A stretch of DNA of 64,000 nucleotides from Candidatus Pelagibacter communis (GTDB lineage Bacteria > Pseudomonadota > Alphaproteobacteria > Pelagibacterales > Pelagibacteraceae). Shown here in pieces: positions 20,230 through 31,045 of the stretch. Made by a program: the position numbers and the translations under genes. The notes beneath the pieces are model-generated. The model worked only from the letters and a program-made list of their open reading frames with translations, made no database searches and was not told the origin of the DNA. Every line of letters starts with the position of its first letter. The first letter of the stretch is position 1. The DNA lies in the NCBI RefSeq assembly GCF_001180225.1, contig NZ_CVST01000040.1, positions 62,001 to 126,000 of the forward strand, in the 5' to 3' direction.

Positions 20230-21262
20230 TTTACCTCTAGATCAATTTATCAATCACGCTCTTTACGATAAAGAAATTGGTTATTATATGAAAAAAAATC
20301 CCTTTGGAAAAGAAGGTGATTTTATTACGTCTCCCAACATCACAAGACTATTTTCAGAAATAATTGCGATTTGGGTAATAACTTTTTGGAAAAGCATCGG
20401 TTCACCTAAAAATTTTAACTTAATTGAACTTGGCGCTGGTAATGGAGAAATGATGAAAGTTGTGTCTGAAACATTAAAGAATTTTCCAGATTGTTTTAAC
20501 TCCTGTAATTTAATGATTCATGAAAAAAGCTCATATTTAATTGATGAACAAAAAAAAAATTTAAATTCTGAAAAAATAATCTGGGTAAATGAAGTTGAAA
20601 TCGACAACACATTTCCTTGCATTTATCTTGCAAACGAATTTTTTGATGCACTTCCAATAAAGCAATTTTTTAAAAAGGAGAATAATTGGTTTGAAAGGTA
20701 TGTTAATTTAAAAACTTACAAAAGGGCTGAGTTCAATGATAAAGAAGTTGATATTAAAACAATAGAGCAAGAACTTAAATTTGGAATATCTAAGGACCAA
20801 GATATTATTGAGTACTCTCCAGAAGCGTTTAAATATCTAGAGAAAATTTGTAAAATTATTGAGAACAGAAATGGTGGACTTTTAATAATTGATTATGGAT
20901 ATTTAGATCTGAAAATAAAAAATACTATTCAAGCAATAAAGGATCATAAATTTTCAAACATATTAGAAGATATTGGCGACTCTGATATCACATACAATTT
21001 AAATTTTAATTTATATGCTAATTATATTAATCAATTTGAAAAACTAGATCATCTAATTACCAATCAAAAAAAATTCTTAACAAGTATGGGAATTTTGCAG
21101 AGAGCAGAGATTGTAAGTAATAATATAGCCTTCTCACAGAAAACAGATCTATTTTATAGAATTAGACGTTTAATTGATGAGAAACAAATGGGAGAGTTGT
21201 TTAAGGTAATGTTGATTAAAATTAAAAACAATAAATTTAAAACAGGTTTTCAAATTGATTAA
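20213..21262 (+). CDS. SAM-dependent methyltransferase, MidA/NDUFAF7 family
   Basis: A 349-residue class I methyltransferase of the family that includes mitochondrial NDUFAF7, which methylates an arginine on complex I subunit NDUFS2 during assembly. Recognisable parts are the N-terminal Gly-Tyr-Tyr and EGDFITSPNITRLFSE segments, the SAM motif LIELGAGNGEMMK (about residues 64-76), ANEFFDALPIKQF (about 142-154) and IIDYG. A role in complex I maturation is inferred from the mitochondrial homologue. It overlaps lgt upstream and pgeF downstream. Confidence 0.85.
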   Translation: MNKSTNLPLDQFINHALYDKEIGYYMKKNPFGKEGDFITSPNITRLFSEIIAIWVITFWKSIGSPKNFNLIELGAGNGEMMKVVSETLKNFPDCFNSCNLMIHEKSSYLIDEQKKNLNSEKIIWVNEVEIDNTFPCIYLANEFFDALPIKQFFKKENNWFERYVNLKTYKRAEFNDKEVDIKTIEQELKFGISKDQDIIEYSPEAFKYLEKICKIIENRNGGLLIIDYGYLDLKIKNTIQAIKDHKFSNILEDIGDSDITYNLNFNLYANYINQFEKLDHLITNQKKFLTSMGILQRAEIVSNNIAFSQKTDLFYRIRRLIDEKQMGELFKVMLIKIKNNKFKTGFQID

Positions 21263-22013
21263 ATCTAAAAAGCTTTCAAAAAATAAAGCTATTAAACATG
21301 GTTTTTTTAATAGCATCGGTGGTGTATCAAAAAATATTTATAAAAGTTTAAATTGTGGTCCAGGTTCAAATGATAATAGTGCAAATGTAAAAAAAAATTT
21401 AAATATCGTTAAAAATAAAATTTCCAAGAAATCAAAAAATATTTTTTTACTTAATCAAATTCATAGTAATAAATTCGTATTTATTGACAAAAAGCATAAA
21501 TCAAAAATAAAACCTAAGGCTGATGCAATTATTACTAATCAAGTAAATTTGCCTATTGCAGTTTTGACTGCAGATTGTGTACCAATACTTGTTTTTGACA
21601 ATCAGAGAAAAATGATAGCTGCAATTCATTCAGGATGGAAAGGTGCCTTTAAGGGAATTATATCAAAAGTCATTAAATTTATGGTTAAGAGAGGGTCTAA
21701 ATCAAAAAATATTACGGCAGTTATAGGTCCATCAATATCAGTTAAAAATTATGAAGTTCAAAAAGATTTTTATAAAAAATTTATAAGAAAAGACAAAACT
21801 AATCATAAATTTTTTAAATTGGGTAAAGAAAAGTTATATTTTAACTTATCTAGTTATGTTAAATCATTAATTCTTAAGTCTGGTGTGAAAAAAATAGAAA
21901 AAATTGACGTTGATACATTCGATGCTAAAAATAAATTTTTTAGTGCTAGAAGATCAAAAAGTTTAAATCATGCTGATTATGGTAGAAATATTTCAATAAT
22001 TATGCTTAATTAG
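21255..22013 (+). CDS. pgeF: Peptidoglycan editing factor / multicopper-laccase-fold protein (YfiH family)
   Basis: A 252-residue YfiH-type protein. Hallmarks are [10 protein letters not shown] (metal-site Cys), [13 protein letters not shown] (metal-site His) and [14 protein letters not shown], plus the C-terminal FFSARRSK. In E. coli the family removes wrongly incorporated serine from peptidoglycan precursors; other members show phenol oxidase or purine nucleoside activity. The start is a TTG at 21255 overlapping the upstream stop by 8 bases, because no ATG precedes the conserved [12 protein letters not shown] segment. Low sequence conservation outside motifs is normal here. Confidence 0.85.
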   Translation: MIKSKKLSKNKAIKHGFFNSIGGVSKNIYKSLNCGPGSNDNSANVKKNLNIVKNKISKKSKNIFLLNQIHSNKFVFIDKKHKSKIKPKADAIITNQVNLPIAVLTADCVPILVFDNQRKMIAAIHSGWKGAFKGIISKVIKFMVKRGSKSKNITAVIGPSISVKNYEVQKDFYKKFIRKDKTNHKFFKLGKEKLYFNLSSYVKSLILKSGVKKIEKIDVDTFDAKNKFFSARRSKSLNHADYGRNISIIMLN

Positions 22014-22021
22014 GTTTTTTC

Positions 22022-22954
22022 ATGAAATTATTATCAGGAAATAGCAATAAACCTCTTAGTAAGAATATTGCTAAATATTTAAAATCTAAATTAGTCAATT
22101 CAAGTATTAGAAATTTTTCTGATGGTGAAATTTATGTTGAGATTAATGAGAACATAAGAGGAAATAGTATTTTTATTATTCAATCTGTATCTTCTCCAGC
22201 TAATGATAACTTAATGGAACTTTTATTATGCATAGATGCTTTAAAAAGATCATCCGCAAAAAATATAACTGCTGTAATTCCATATTTTGGTTATGCAAGA
22301 CAAGATAGAAAAGTTGTCCCAAGAACTTCCATTTCAGCAAAACTAGTATCTAACCTGATTACAAAAGCAGGAGCAGATCGTGTTGTAACAGTGGATTTGC
22401 ACGCAGGACAAATTCAAGGATTTTTTGATATTCCAGTAGATAACTTGTTTGCTACTCCTATTTTTGCAAGACACGTTAAGAAAAAAATTAAAAGTAAAAA
22501 TATGATTTGTGTTGCTCCAGATGTGGGTGGTACTGAGCGAGCAAGATCTCTTGGAAAACTTTTAAATGTTGGTCTAGCTATAGTAGATAAAAGAAGACCA
22601 AAGCCTGGACAATCTCAGGTTATGAATGTGATTGGGGATGTAAAAGGTAAGACATGTATAATTGTAGACGATATCATCGACTCGGGTGGAACAATTGTAA
22701 ATGCAGCTAAAGCTCTAAAAGATAGAGGTGCAAAAGAAGTTTATGTTTATATTACTCACGGCGTTCTTAGTGGTGAAGCGGTCAAAAAAATTAAAAACTC
22801 CGTTATCAAAAATTTAGTAATTACAAATACAATTGATAATAGTGACAAAATAAAAGGTGCAAAAAACATTGAAGTTTTATCTATTTCAGGGCTAATGGGT
22901 GAAGCAATTAAAAGAATATCAAATTCTACTTCAGTATCTGATTTATTTAAATAA
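22022..22954 (+). CDS. prs: Ribose-phosphate pyrophosphokinase
   Basis: A 310-residue enzyme making PRPP from ribose 5-phosphate and ATP, for nucleotide, histidine and tryptophan synthesis. It has the flexible-loop signature [11 protein letters not shown], the [18 protein letters not shown] segment around residues 128-145 and the PRPP-binding loop [12 protein letters not shown] near 216-227. Length and motifs match class I bacterial Prs. It starts 8 bases after pgeF and precedes rplY by 45 bases. Confidence 0.97.
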   Translation: MKLLSGNSNKPLSKNIAKYLKSKLVNSSIRNFSDGEIYVEINENIRGNSIFIIQSVSSPANDNLMELLLCIDALKRSSAKNITAVIPYFGYARQDRKVVPRTSISAKLVSNLITKAGADRVVTVDLHAGQIQGFFDIPVDNLFATPIFARHVKKKIKSKNMICVAPDVGGTERARSLGKLLNVGLAIVDKRRPKPGQSQVMNVIGDVKGKTCIIVDDIIDSGGTIVNAAKALKDRGAKEVYVYITHGVLSGEAVKKIKNSVIKNLVITNTIDNSDKIKGAKNIEVLSISGLMGEAIKRISNSTSVSDLFK

Positions 22955-22999
22955 TTACCTTGTGTTATTAAGGATCTTGAGCTAAAAACCCTTGTTTTT

Positions 23000-23692
23000 A
23001 TGAATACTTTAGAAGCTAACATCAGAGATACTAAAACAAAAGGTGAGCTTAACTCACTAAGAGATAATGGAGAAGTTCCAGCTATAATTTATGGCGGAGA
23101 AGCTCAAAATGAAAAAGTTTCTATATCTAAGAAACTGCTAAAGTCGATGTTAGAAGACTCAAATTTTTTATCTACAATTCTTACATTAAATGTAAACGGT
23201 AAACCACAAAATGTACTTCCAAGAGAAGTGAAATATCACATCTTGTCAGACGAACCTATGCATGTTGATTTTTTAAGAGTTGTGCCTGGTCTAAAAATTA
23301 GAATTGAGGTTCCAGTTAAATTTATTAATCATGAAAAGTCACCTGGATTAAAAAAAGGTGGAGTATTAAATATTGTAAGAAGAAAAGTTGAATTGAAATG
23401 TCCAAGTGAAAAAATACCTGACAATCTTTTAATTGATTTAGATGGTATTGATATTGGAGTAAGTTTTAAAATTTCATCAATTAATCTAGATCCTGAAGTT
23501 GTACCAACTATTCAAGGTAGGGATTTCGTTATTGCAACACTTGCGGCTCCAACTGTAATGAAAGAGCCAGAAAAACCAGCTGAAGCTGAAGCTGCAGAAG
23601 GTGAAGCGGGTGCTGAAGCTGCTACTACACCAGCTGAAGGTGATAAACCAGCTGCTGAAGGCGAAGAGAAGCCTGCTGAAGAAAAAAAATAA
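23000..23692 (+). CDS. rplY: 50S ribosomal protein L25/CTC family
   Basis: A 230-residue CTC-type L25 that binds 5S rRNA. Residues 1-90 form the L25 domain (LRDNGEVPAIIYGG near 22-35) and 95-185 the TL5/CTC C-terminal domain (MHVDFLRVVPG, SPGLKKGGVLNIVRRK). A tail of about 40 residues is almost entirely Ala, Glu, Pro, Gly and Lys and is probably disordered. That tail is coded by locally GC-richer DNA than its neighbours. Gene order prs-rplY-pth-ychF is common in proteobacteria. Confidence 0.95.
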   Translation: MNTLEANIRDTKTKGELNSLRDNGEVPAIIYGGEAQNEKVSISKKLLKSMLEDSNFLSTILTLNVNGKPQNVLPREVKYHILSDEPMHVDFLRVVPGLKIRIEVPVKFINHEKSPGLKKGGVLNIVRRKVELKCPSEKIPDNLLIDLDGIDIGVSFKISSINLDPEVVPTIQGRDFVIATLAAPTVMKEPEKPAEAEAAEGEAGAEAATTPAEGDKPAAEGEEKPAEEKK

Positions 23693-23732
23693 ATTATTTA
23701 GACTGAAGTTTGTTTTCCATTAAAAAATTTTT

Positions 23733-24293
23733 ATGCTTTTATTTGTAGGACTAGGTAACCCAACGCCCGATAGTGAAAATAATAGACATAATGTAGGTTT
23801 TAAAATTATAGACTCGATAAATAAAAAATTTGGCCTATCAAAACAGAAACCAAAATTTAAAGGTTTGCTTACAACAGGAAATGTTGGAGACAAAAAAATA
23901 TATGCAATTAAACCTTTAACTTTCATGAATAATTCAGGAATTTGTATAAGAGAATTAATAGAATATTTTAAAATTGATGCCGAGGATGTCATAGTTTTTC
24001 ATGATGATTTGGATGTGGAATTTGGAAAAATAAAAGCTAAGTTTGGTGGATCTAGTGCAGGTCATAATGGTATAGCTTCAATAGATAAATTTATTGGTAA
24101 AGATTATTCTAGAGTAAGAATTGGTATTGGAAAACCAAAAGACAATATGGAAGTAAGTGATTTTGTACTTCAAAACTTTGATGAAGATGAAATGGCTGGA
24201 TTAGAAAAAATTACAAATAATATTACTGAGTCAATTTCAATATTAATTGAAAAAAAATTAGATCTATTTTCAAGTACAGTTAATAATAAATAA
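23733..24293 (+). CDS. pth: Peptidyl-tRNA hydrolase
   Basis: A 186-residue enzyme that recycles tRNA from stalled peptidyl-tRNA. Residues MLLFVGLGNP through RHNVGF hold the conserved Asn10 and catalytic His19. FMNNSG (about 68-73), FHDDLDVEFGK and GGSSAGHNGIASI are the other Pth signatures, with the catalytic Asp in the HDDLD segment. Size matches bacterial Pth. Stop and the ychF start share one base (TAATG), showing tight coupling. Confidence 0.96.
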   Translation: MLLFVGLGNPTPDSENNRHNVGFKIIDSINKKFGLSKQKPKFKGLLTTGNVGDKKIYAIKPLTFMNNSGICIRELIEYFKIDAEDVIVFHDDLDVEFGKIKAKFGGSSAGHNGIASIDKFIGKDYSRVRIGIGKPKDNMEVSDFVLQNFDEDEMAGLEKITNNITESISILIEKKLDLFSSTVNNK

Positions 24294-25366
24294 TGAGTTT
24301 TAAATGTGGAATCGTTGGTTTACCAAATGTTGGTAAGTCTACACTTTTTAATGCACTAACAAATTCTAGTAAAGCACAAGCAGCTAATTTTCCATTTTGC
24401 ACAATTGATCCAAATGTTGGTGTAGTTCCCGTACCAGATGAAAGATTGTCCAAATTATCAAAAGTCTCCAACTCTAAAAAAATAATTAATACTACAATTT
24501 CATTCGTTGATATTGCTGGTCTTGTAAAAGGAGCTTCAAAAGGAGAAGGATTAGGAAATAAATTTCTTTCTCATATCAGGGAAGTTGATGCAGTAATTCA
24601 TATGATTAGATGTTTTGATTCAGATGATATCCAAAATGTTAATCCTGACGTAAACCCAGTGAGAGATTTGGAAATTATTGAAACTGAAATGATGCTTGCA
24701 GATCTTGAAAGTATTCAAAAAAGATTGGAAAAAAATAACAAGAAAAATGTAGATGAGGAACAACTTAAAATTTTAGAAATTGCTCTTGATTGCATAAATA
24801 ATGATAAAGATATTTCGGTTCTAAAAACACAATTTGATATCAAGCAATTAAATCAAAGCGGTTTATTATCAATTAAACCAAAAATATATGTTTGTAATGT
24901 TGATGAACAAAGTGTTCAGAATGGTAATAAATATACAAAAGATTTTATAGAAAAATTTGGTAATGAAAATACACTAATTGTATCCGCTGATATTGAAAAT
25001 CAAATTAATGAGCTACCTGCTGAAGAGAAAAAAAATTATATGGAAATGATAGGTTTAAAAGAAACTGGATTAAATATGTTAATTCAAAAAGGTTACAATA
25101 TACTAGAGCTGGACACTTATTTTACATCTGGTCCTGAGGAAACAAGAGCATGGACAATTAAAAAAAATTGTACAGCTCCTAAGGCAGCAGGTGAAATACA
25201 TACTGATTTTGAAAAAGGGTTTATTCGAGCTGAAACTATTTCTTATGAAGATTTTATAGCAAATGATGGATGGGTAAATTCTAAAGCAAATGGGAAAATG
25301 AGATTAGAAGGAAAAGATTATATTGTTAAAGATGGAGATGTATTAAACTTCAGATTCAACACGTGA
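24293..25366 (+). CDS. ychF: YchF/OLA1-family translation-associated ATPase
   Basis: A 357-residue P-loop protein of the Obg-related YchF group. G1 is GLPNVGKST (residues 8-16), G3 is DIAGLVKGASKGEGLG (about 70-85) and the C-terminal TGS-like domain starts near 275 (TSGPEETRAWTIKKNCTAP). YchF proteins prefer ATP over GTP and bind ribosomes; the physiological role is tied to stress responses. It is cotranslated with pth. Its last 24 bases overlap the convergent petC gene. Confidence 0.96.
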   Translation: MSFKCGIVGLPNVGKSTLFNALTNSSKAQAANFPFCTIDPNVGVVPVPDERLSKLSKVSNSKKIINTTISFVDIAGLVKGASKGEGLGNKFLSHIREVDAVIHMIRCFDSDDIQNVNPDVNPVRDLEIIETEMMLADLESIQKRLEKNNKKNVDEEQLKILEIALDCINNDKDISVLKTQFDIKQLNQSGLLSIKPKIYVCNVDEQSVQNGNKYTKDFIEKFGNENTLIVSADIENQINELPAEEKKNYMEMIGLKETGLNMLIQKGYNILELDTYFTSGPEETRAWTIKKNCTAPKAAGEIHTDFEKGFIRAETISYEDFIANDGWVNSKANGKMRLEGKDYIVKDGDVLNFRFNT

Positions 25367-26122
25367 CCAAATTTTCTTCATACTAAAGTAAACTAAAATA
25401 GTTAAAATAATCAAATATACTATGGCTTTAAATCCCATTTGGTGTCTTGCTTCTAAGTGAGGCTCCGCAGCCCACATTAAAAATGTTGTTACATCTTTTG
25501 ACATCTGTTCAACTGATGCGTTAGTACCATCCCCGTACTCTACAATTCCATCTGATAATGGCGCTGCCATTCTGATCTTATTACCATACATATATTTGTT
25601 GTAATAAACTCCATCATCCAAAGTTACTCCACTTGGTGGATCTTGATAACCTTGAAGTAAAGAATAAATATAATCAACTCCACCACCTCTAGCTTTAACT
25701 AAAACAGACATATCTGGTGGATAAGCTCCTCCGTTAGCTGCTTGTGCGGCTTTTACATTATCGTATGGCATTACAAATTTATCCGAAAGTTTTCCAGGTC
25801 TAGTAAACATTTCGCCATCAGCGTTTGGTCCATCTGTAACTTCAAAAGAAGCAGCGATTGCTTTTGCAGCTGCCTCTGAAAACTCTGGTCCACCCTCTTC
25901 TGATAAATTTCTATAGCTTAAATATTTCATTGAATGGCAAGAAGCGCAAACTTCCGTATAAACTTGATATCCTCTTTGAAGAGCTGCTCTATCAAATTTT
26001 CCAAAAAGACCTTTAAAACTCCAATCTGTTTTAAGATAATCTACTTTTTCTGCAGCAAATGTTTGGGCACTAATTAGAGAGAAAAATGAAAGTATTAAAA
26101 TTAGTTTAAATAACTTTTTCAC
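25343..26122 (-). CDS. petC: Cytochrome c1 of the bc1 complex
   Basis: A 259-residue protein with a Sec signal peptide (cleavage likely after TFA near residue 23), one covalent heme site CASCH (about residues 58-62), the MAAPLSDG segment carrying the likely axial Met, and a C-terminal membrane anchor (about 231-249). It accepts electrons from the Rieske protein and passes them to a soluble cytochrome c. It is the last gene of petA-petB-petC, one base after petB. Confidence 0.96.
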   Translation of the reverse strand: MKKLFKLILILSFFSLISAQTFAAEKVDYLKTDWSFKGLFGKFDRAALQRGYQVYTEVCASCHSMKYLSYRNLSEEGGPEFSEAAAKAIAASFEVTDGPNADGEMFTRPGKLSDKFVMPYDNVKAAQAANGGAYPPDMSVLVKARGGGVDYIYSLLQGYQDPPSGVTLDDGVYYNKYMYGNKIRMAAPLSDGIVEYGDGTNASVEQMSKDVTTFLMWAAEPHLEARHQMGFKAIVYLIILTILVYFSMKKIWSRVESEV

Positions 26123-26123
26123 T

Positions 26124-27386
26124 TTATTTTATTTTACTTTCTGTGTGTTTTGCAGCTTCTAAGTTTGGTGATCCACCTAAAATAGGCTCTGTTATACTTA
26201 GTGGAACAGGTAATGTTCTCTCTTTAAATCCAAGCACAGGGAGAATAACCAAGAAATGTAAGAAATAATAGGCAGTGGCTACTCTTGCAATTAATAAATA
26301 AAGACCTTCTGCAGGCATTGCTCCCATGTAACCAAGAATTAAAACGTCTGCTACTAAAATCCAGTAAAACTGTTTATACAAAGGTCTAAATACTGCTGAT
26401 CTAATTTTTGAAGTATCTAACCAAGGTAAAGCTGCAAGTATTAAAATAGCAGATAGCATTGCAATTACTCCAAGTAGTTTATCCGGTACCGATCTTAGTA
26501 TTGCGTAAAAAGGTAACAAATACCATTCTGGAACTATATGAGCTGGAGTTACCATAGGATTTGCCTCTATGTAATTATCTGCGTGACCCAAAATATTAGG
26601 CGTATAAAAAACAAAAAATGCAAAAACAATCATAAACATTAATAATGCAAAACCATCTTTAATAACAATGTATGGGTGGAATGGGACGGTATCCTTAGAT
26701 GGTTTTTTGATATCAATACCAACTGGATTATTATTTCCAGGTACATGCAGAGCCCATATATGTAAAATTACAAGTCCTGCTATTAAGAATGGGATTAAAT
26801 AATGTAGAGTAAAAAATCTTGTTAAAGTTGGATTATCAACTGAGTATCCACCCCATAACCATGTTACAATTCCCTCACCTACTAACGGGATTGCACTAAA
26901 TAAATTTGTAATAACAGTTGCTCCCCAGAAACTCATTTGTCCCCAAGGTAAGACGTAGCCCATGAATGCAGCTGCCATCATTAACAAGTAAATTACTATA
27001 CCAATAATCCAAATTATTTCTCTTGGTGCTTTGTAAGAACCATAAAATAATGATCTAAAGATATGAATATACACAGCAAGAAAAAACATCGATGCACCAT
27101 TTGCATGTATATATCTAATTAACCATCCGTAGTTAACATCTCTCATTATATGCTCAACACTTTCGAATGCCATGTCAGCATGAGCAATGTAATGCATCGC
27201 CAAAGTTAATCCTGTTATAATTTGTGTGATTAAGCAAAAAGTTAAAATTCCTCCAAATGTCCACCAGTAATTTAAATTTTTTGGAGTAGGATAATCTGTT
27301 AAATGATTTGCAAGAGTTAGTAACGGTAATCTATCATTAAACCATTGACCAACTTTTGATTTAGGTTGATAATCGTGATCACTCAT
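26124..27386 (-). CDS. petB: Cytochrome b of the bc1 complex
   Basis: A 420-residue eight-helix quinol oxidase subunit. Helix B carries two heme-ligand histidines about 14 residues apart ([11 protein letters not shown] and AVYIHIFR), helix D the other pair (FTLHYLIPF and [10 protein letters not shown]). The Qo-site motif PEWY is present in VPEWYLLPF. Length matches proteobacterial full-length cytochrome b rather than the split b6/IV form. It lies between petA and petC with gaps of 10 and 1 bases. Confidence 0.97.
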   Translation of the reverse strand: MSDHDYQPKSKVGQWFNDRLPLLTLANHLTDYPTPKNLNYWWTFGGILTFCLITQIITGLTLAMHYIAHADMAFESVEHIMRDVNYGWLIRYIHANGASMFFLAVYIHIFRSLFYGSYKAPREIIWIIGIVIYLLMMAAAFMGYVLPWGQMSFWGATVITNLFSAIPLVGEGIVTWLWGGYSVDNPTLTRFFTLHYLIPFLIAGLVILHIWALHVPGNNNPVGIDIKKPSKDTVPFHPYIVIKDGFALLMFMIVFAFFVFYTPNILGHADNYIEANPMVTPAHIVPEWYLLPFYAILRSVPDKLLGVIAMLSAILILAALPWLDTSKIRSAVFRPLYKQFYWILVADVLILGYMGAMPAEGLYLLIARVATAYYFLHFLVILPVLGFKERTLPVPLSITEPILGGSPNLEAAKHTESKIK

Positions 27387-27396
27387 AACAACTGTA

Positions 27397-27909
27397 CTAT
27401 CCTATTTTAATTGTGTTTGCGTTTACGAATTCATATTTTGGAACTTCCATATTCCAAGGAGCTGGTCCTTTTCTAATTCTTCCAGACGTATCATAGTGAG
27501 AACCGTGACAAGGACAAAACCATCCATTATAATCACCTTTGTCATTCAAAGGCACACATCCTAAATGAGTACAAACTCCAAGCATGACTAACCATTCAGG
27601 ATTTTTTGCTCTATCCTCATCTTTTTCTGGATGAATTAATTCTTCCATTTTAACAGATCTTGCTTCGTCGATCTCTTCTTGTGTTCTTCTTCTGATGAAA
27701 ACTGGTTTTCCTCTCCATAGAACTGTAATTGTGTTTCCAGGTTTGACTGAACTTACATCTACCTCGGTACTTGCTAATGCTTTAACTGAAGCATCTGGGT
27801 TCATTTGATCTACCATGGGCCACACTACTGCTGCAGCTCCAACTGCACCTACAGCTGTGGTCGCTGTAAATAAAAAATCTCTTCTTTTTTTTGGCTTTTT
27901 ATCTGACAT
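27397..27909 (-). CDS. petA: Rieske iron-sulfur protein of the bc1 complex
   Basis: A 170-residue 2Fe-2S protein. A Tat-type N-terminus (KKRRDFLF) precedes the single membrane anchor (about 15-32). Cluster-binding boxes are CTHLGC (about 112-117) and CPCHGSHYD (about 132-140), with the two extra cysteines forming the usual disulfide. First gene of the bc1 operon; a 91-base gap separates it from divergent trmL and should contain both promoters. Confidence 0.97.
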   Translation of the reverse strand: MSDKKPKKRRDFLFTATTAVGAVGAAAVVWPMVDQMNPDASVKALASTEVDVSSVKPGNTITVLWRGKPVFIRRRTQEEIDEARSVKMEELIHPEKDEDRAKNPEWLVMLGVCTHLGCVPLNDKGDYNGWFCPCHGSHYDTSGRIRKGPAPWNMEVPKYEFVNANTIKIG

Positions 27910-28000
27910 TTTAAATAGTTTTTTGTTAAAAAATTAATTTAATATACGATTTCTTATAAGATAACAGTAATTTTTCTACTGAAAGAATGACACATTACGG

Positions 28001-28459
28001 ATGAAACCTAGACCTAAAATTTCACTATACGAGCCAGATATTCCACAGAATACAGCTGCAATTATACGAACGTGTGCCTGTTTAGGGGCGGAATTAGAAA
28101 TTATTGAGCCTTGTGGATTTTTATTATCTGACAAAAGGTTTAAAAGAGTTGTCATGGACTACATGGACTATAGTAAAATTAAATTCTACCAAAGTGCAGA
28201 ACATTTTTTTGAAGAAAAAAAGAATCAAAGAATTGTTTTAATGACAACAAAGGGTTCTATAAATTATACTAAATTTAATTTTAAAGCTGATGATACAATA
28301 TTATTTGGAAGAGAGAGCGCTGGTGTTCCAGAGAAGGTTCATAAGCTGATTGGTGATCGTCTAAAAATTCCAATGAATGAAAATGCGAGATCTCTAAATA
28401 TAGCATCCTCAGTTGCAATAGTTTTGGCTGAAAGTTTAAGGCAAAATAATTTAATGTAA
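28001..28459 (+). CDS. trmL: tRNA (cytidine/uridine-34 2'-O)-methyltransferase, SPOUT family
   Basis: A 152-residue SPOUT methyltransferase that would methylate the wobble ribose of tRNA-Leu. N-terminal LYEPDIPQNTAAIIRTC, LFGRESAGVP (about residues 101-110) and the trefoil-knot end IPMNENARSLNIASSVAIVLAE are the typical SPOUT motifs, and the short length without extra domains fits TrmL. It starts the plus-strand run trmL-hemF-greA, with one base before hemF. Confidence 0.9.
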   Translation: MKPRPKISLYEPDIPQNTAAIIRTCACLGAELEIIEPCGFLLSDKRFKRVVMDYMDYSKIKFYQSAEHFFEEKKNQRIVLMTTKGSINYTKFNFKADDTILFGRESAGVPEKVHKLIGDRLKIPMNENARSLNIASSVAIVLAESLRQNNLM

Positions 28460-28460
28460 T

Positions 28461-29288
28461 ATGGACAATTCAATTAAAAAAGACCTAGCTAGCAATTGGT
28501 TCAAATTATTACAAAATGCAATTTGTAATGACATACTTGAATTAGAAAATAACAAAATAAAATTTGTATCAACTTCTTGGAAAAGAAACTCTAAAAGAGA
28601 TGAAGGAGGTGGTGAATATAGAATTTTAAAAAATGGAAAAATTTTTGAAAAAGTAGGAGTAAATTTCTCAAAGGTATATGGAAAATTTCCTAAAAAATTT
28701 CAAAAAAATATACCAGGAGCTGAGAAAGATCCTAGATTTTGGGCTTCAGGAATTTCAATAGTTATGCATATGCAAAATCCGCACATTCCAGCTATGCATT
28801 TTAATACAAGATATATCAGCACTCAAAAAAATTGGTTTGGAGGGGGAATGGATGTAACCCCGGCCATCAAAGATGATAATGAAAAAAATAAATTTCATAA
28901 AACTTTAAAGTTAATGTGTGATCAACATAATAAAAATTATTATAAAAAATATAAAAAATGGTGTGATGAATATTTTTATTTACCCCACAGAAAAGAAGCT
29001 AGAGGAATTGGGGGAATTTTTTTTGATTATAAAGATGATAATTTCGAAAAAGATTTTAAATTTGTAAGAGATGTTGGTATTACTTTTCAAATGATCTTTA
29101 ATGAAATTATTAGAAAAAAAATTAAGAAAAAATGGTCTTTAAAAGAAAAAGAGAAGCAGTATATTAAAAGAGGTCGTTACACAGAATTTAATTTACTGTA
29201 TGACAGAGGAACTAAATTTGGATTACAAACTGGTGGTAATGTAGAAGGAATTTTAATGTCGTTACCTCCTTTAGCTAAGTGGAAATAA
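28461..29288 (+). CDS. hemF: Oxygen-dependent coproporphyrinogen III oxidase
   Basis: A 275-residue cytoplasmic enzyme converting coproporphyrinogen III to protoporphyrinogen IX with O2. Signature segments are [27 protein letters not shown] (positions about 93-119, catalytic His within), [10 protein letters not shown], the [12 protein letters not shown] loop and the C-terminal [16 protein letters not shown]. It suits an obligately aerobic life and needs no Fe-S cluster, unlike HemN. Heme made this way feeds ctaB and the cytochromes in this window. Confidence 0.96.
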   Translation: MDNSIKKDLASNWFKLLQNAICNDILELENNKIKFVSTSWKRNSKRDEGGGEYRILKNGKIFEKVGVNFSKVYGKFPKKFQKNIPGAEKDPRFWASGISIVMHMQNPHIPAMHFNTRYISTQKNWFGGGMDVTPAIKDDNEKNKFHKTLKLMCDQHNKNYYKKYKKWCDEYFYLPHRKEARGIGGIFFDYKDDNFEKDFKFVRDVGITFQMIFNEIIRKKIKKKWSLKEKEKQYIKRGRYTEFNLLYDRGTKFGLQTGGNVEGILMSLPPLAKWK

Positions 29289-29292
29289 AAAA

Positions 29293-29769
29293 ATGGAAAA
29301 AGAACCTATTACCTTAAATGGTTTAAAAAAATTAGAGGAAGAACTTATTTTTTTAAAAGAAAAGAAAAGACCTGAGATCGTTGCCGCAATTGCTGAAGCA
29401 AGATCGCATGGAGATCTAAAAGAAAATGCCGAATATCATGCTGCAAAGGAAGAACAATCTCATAATGAAGGTAGGATTACTGAAATAAACGACATAATAG
29501 CCAGAGCTAACGTAATTGATGTAACTAAATTAAATAATGAGGGTAAAGTAATTTTTGGATCAACTGTATATCTAGAAGACTTAGATAGTGGAGAAAAAAT
29601 AAATTATAAAATTGTTGGAAAAGATGAAGCTGACTTAAAACAAAAATTAATTTTCTTTCAGTCCCCAATTGGAAAAGGATTAATAGGTAAAAATAAAAGT
29701 GATCTTGTAGAAATAAGTACCCCTTCTGGGATAAAGAATTTTGAAATTAAAGACGTTAAATATATTTAA
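29293..29769 (+). CDS. greA: Transcription elongation factor GreA
   Basis: A 158-residue factor that enters the RNA polymerase secondary channel to stimulate cleavage of backtracked transcripts. The N-terminal coiled coil (about residues 8-75) ends in the acidic tip [18 protein letters not shown]; the C-terminal FKBP-like domain has FGSTVYLED and [10 protein letters not shown]. Length is exactly that of E. coli GreA. Its stop overlaps the convergent cca gene by 4 bases. Confidence 0.97.
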   Translation: MEKEPITLNGLKKLEEELIFLKEKKRPEIVAAIAEARSHGDLKENAEYHAAKEEQSHNEGRITEINDIIARANVIDVTKLNNEGKVIFGSTVYLEDLDSGEKINYKIVGKDEADLKQKLIFFQSPIGKGLIGKNKSDLVEISTPSGIKNFEIKDVKYI

Positions 29770-31040
29770 CTCTTTGCAATTTTTTCAACCTGTTTATCTG
29801 AAATTTGAAATCCATTTTGAACCCAGGTTTCTTCTATAAGTTTTAACTTTTTACCTAAAATTTTACCCTCAGGAATTTTATACTTAGACATTAAAATATT
29901 TGCTCCAATTTTTAATTCAGGCAATGTTTTATTTTCGTAAATTTTAAGTAGTTTTAATAATTTATTCTCCACCTTACTTGAATAGAACAATTTAAAATTA
30001 ATTATATCAATTACAGTTTGTCTACCATTATAGTAAAATATTTTATTAAAGTTTTTTTCTGTAAAACTTTTAATACTCACCTTTTCTTTGAAAAAATAAT
30101 GAATTAATTTAAGCCTCTTTTGATCTTTTTTTGAGATTTTAAATTTATAAATAAAATAGTCAGTATTGTCTGTTTCATCAATAATCAGTAATGCAATTAC
30201 AAAAATAAAGTCAAAGTTGCTAATAACTTTGGAACTAAATGAATTCAGTTTCTTAAAATGATTAATATTTTTAAATTGTGGAAATACTATTTCTAATATT
30301 TCTAAACTTTGTTGATCTTCAAATAATTTGAGAAAATTTTTTGATTTAACTGTCTTTTTAAATTCATCTAATAATCTTTCAGCAGATAAGTTCGAAATAC
30401 CTTTGATATTTTTTTTAAATATTTTAATTACCTCTGTTTTATGATTTTCAGTTGAGTAATTAATATGAAATCGGAAATATCTTAATATTCTTAAATAATC
30501 CTCTTGAATTCTTTTTTCTGGATCTCCAATAAATTTTAAAACACCTTTATTTAAATCTAGCTTACCATTTTGTGGATCAAATAAATTTCCTGAACTATCA
30601 GAGTAAATAGCATTAATTGTAAAATCTCTTCTTTTTGAATCTTCTTTCCAATCAGAAGTAAATTCAACTTTTGCATGTCTTCCATCTGTAGCAACGTCTT
30701 TTCTAAGTGAAGTAATTTCATAGTTTTTTTCATTTATTACTGCAGTTATCGTGCCGTGTTCTTTACCTGACTCAAAAAATTTAATTTGATGTTTATTTAG
30801 TGCATCACAAACTTCATCTGGTGTAATGTTAGTTGCTAAATCAATGTCATCTACTTCTTCTCGATTTATAATTTTTCTAATACACCCTCCAACAAATCTT
30901 AATTCACTATTTTCAGAATAATTGTTAATTGCTTCAAAAATTTTTTTTGCAGGAGTGTTCTGGGATATGTTTTTTATATTTTTACTTATATAATTAAGAT
31001 TTTTGGACCTAAAAAAAATTTTATCTAAAAATTTATCCAT
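29766..31040 (-). CDS. cca: CCA tRNA nucleotidyltransferase / poly(A) polymerase family
   Basis: A 424-residue class II nucleotidyltransferase. The catalytic region shows RFVGGCIRK (about residues 53-61), the DID metal motif (in VDDIDLATN), HGTITAV and the [10 protein letters not shown] box. The C-terminal half is helical and poorly conserved. Only one start is possible, ATG 31040, because no other ATG, GTG or TTG occurs before the catalytic domain. That start lies 5 bases beyond the CCA end of tRNA-Gln on the same strand, so processing of the tRNA should leave an almost leaderless cca mRNA. CCA addition is the likely activity, but polyadenylation cannot be excluded. Confidence 0.9.
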   Translation of the reverse strand: MDKFLDKIFFRSKNLNYISKNIKNISQNTPAKKIFEAINNYSENSELRFVGGCIRKIINREEVDDIDLATNITPDEVCDALNKHQIKFFESGKEHGTITAVINEKNYEITSLRKDVATDGRHAKVEFTSDWKEDSKRRDFTINAIYSDSSGNLFDPQNGKLDLNKGVLKFIGDPEKRIQEDYLRILRYFRFHINYSTENHKTEVIKIFKKNIKGISNLSAERLLDEFKKTVKSKNFLKLFEDQQSLEILEIVFPQFKNINHFKKLNSFSSKVISNFDFIFVIALLIIDETDNTDYFIYKFKISKKDQKRLKLIHYFFKEKVSIKSFTEKNFNKIFYYNGRQTVIDIINFKLFYSSKVENKLLKLLKIYENKTLPELKIGANILMSKYKIPEGKILGKKLKLIEETWVQNGFQISDKQVEKIAKS

Positions 31041-31045
31041 ATATA

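Noticed and set aside
22958-22993. Possible alternative hairpins in the rplY leader (CCTT/AAGG/CCTT)
   Set aside because: Stems are only 4 base pairs with loops of 8 and 16 bases; not enough to claim a regulatory switch.
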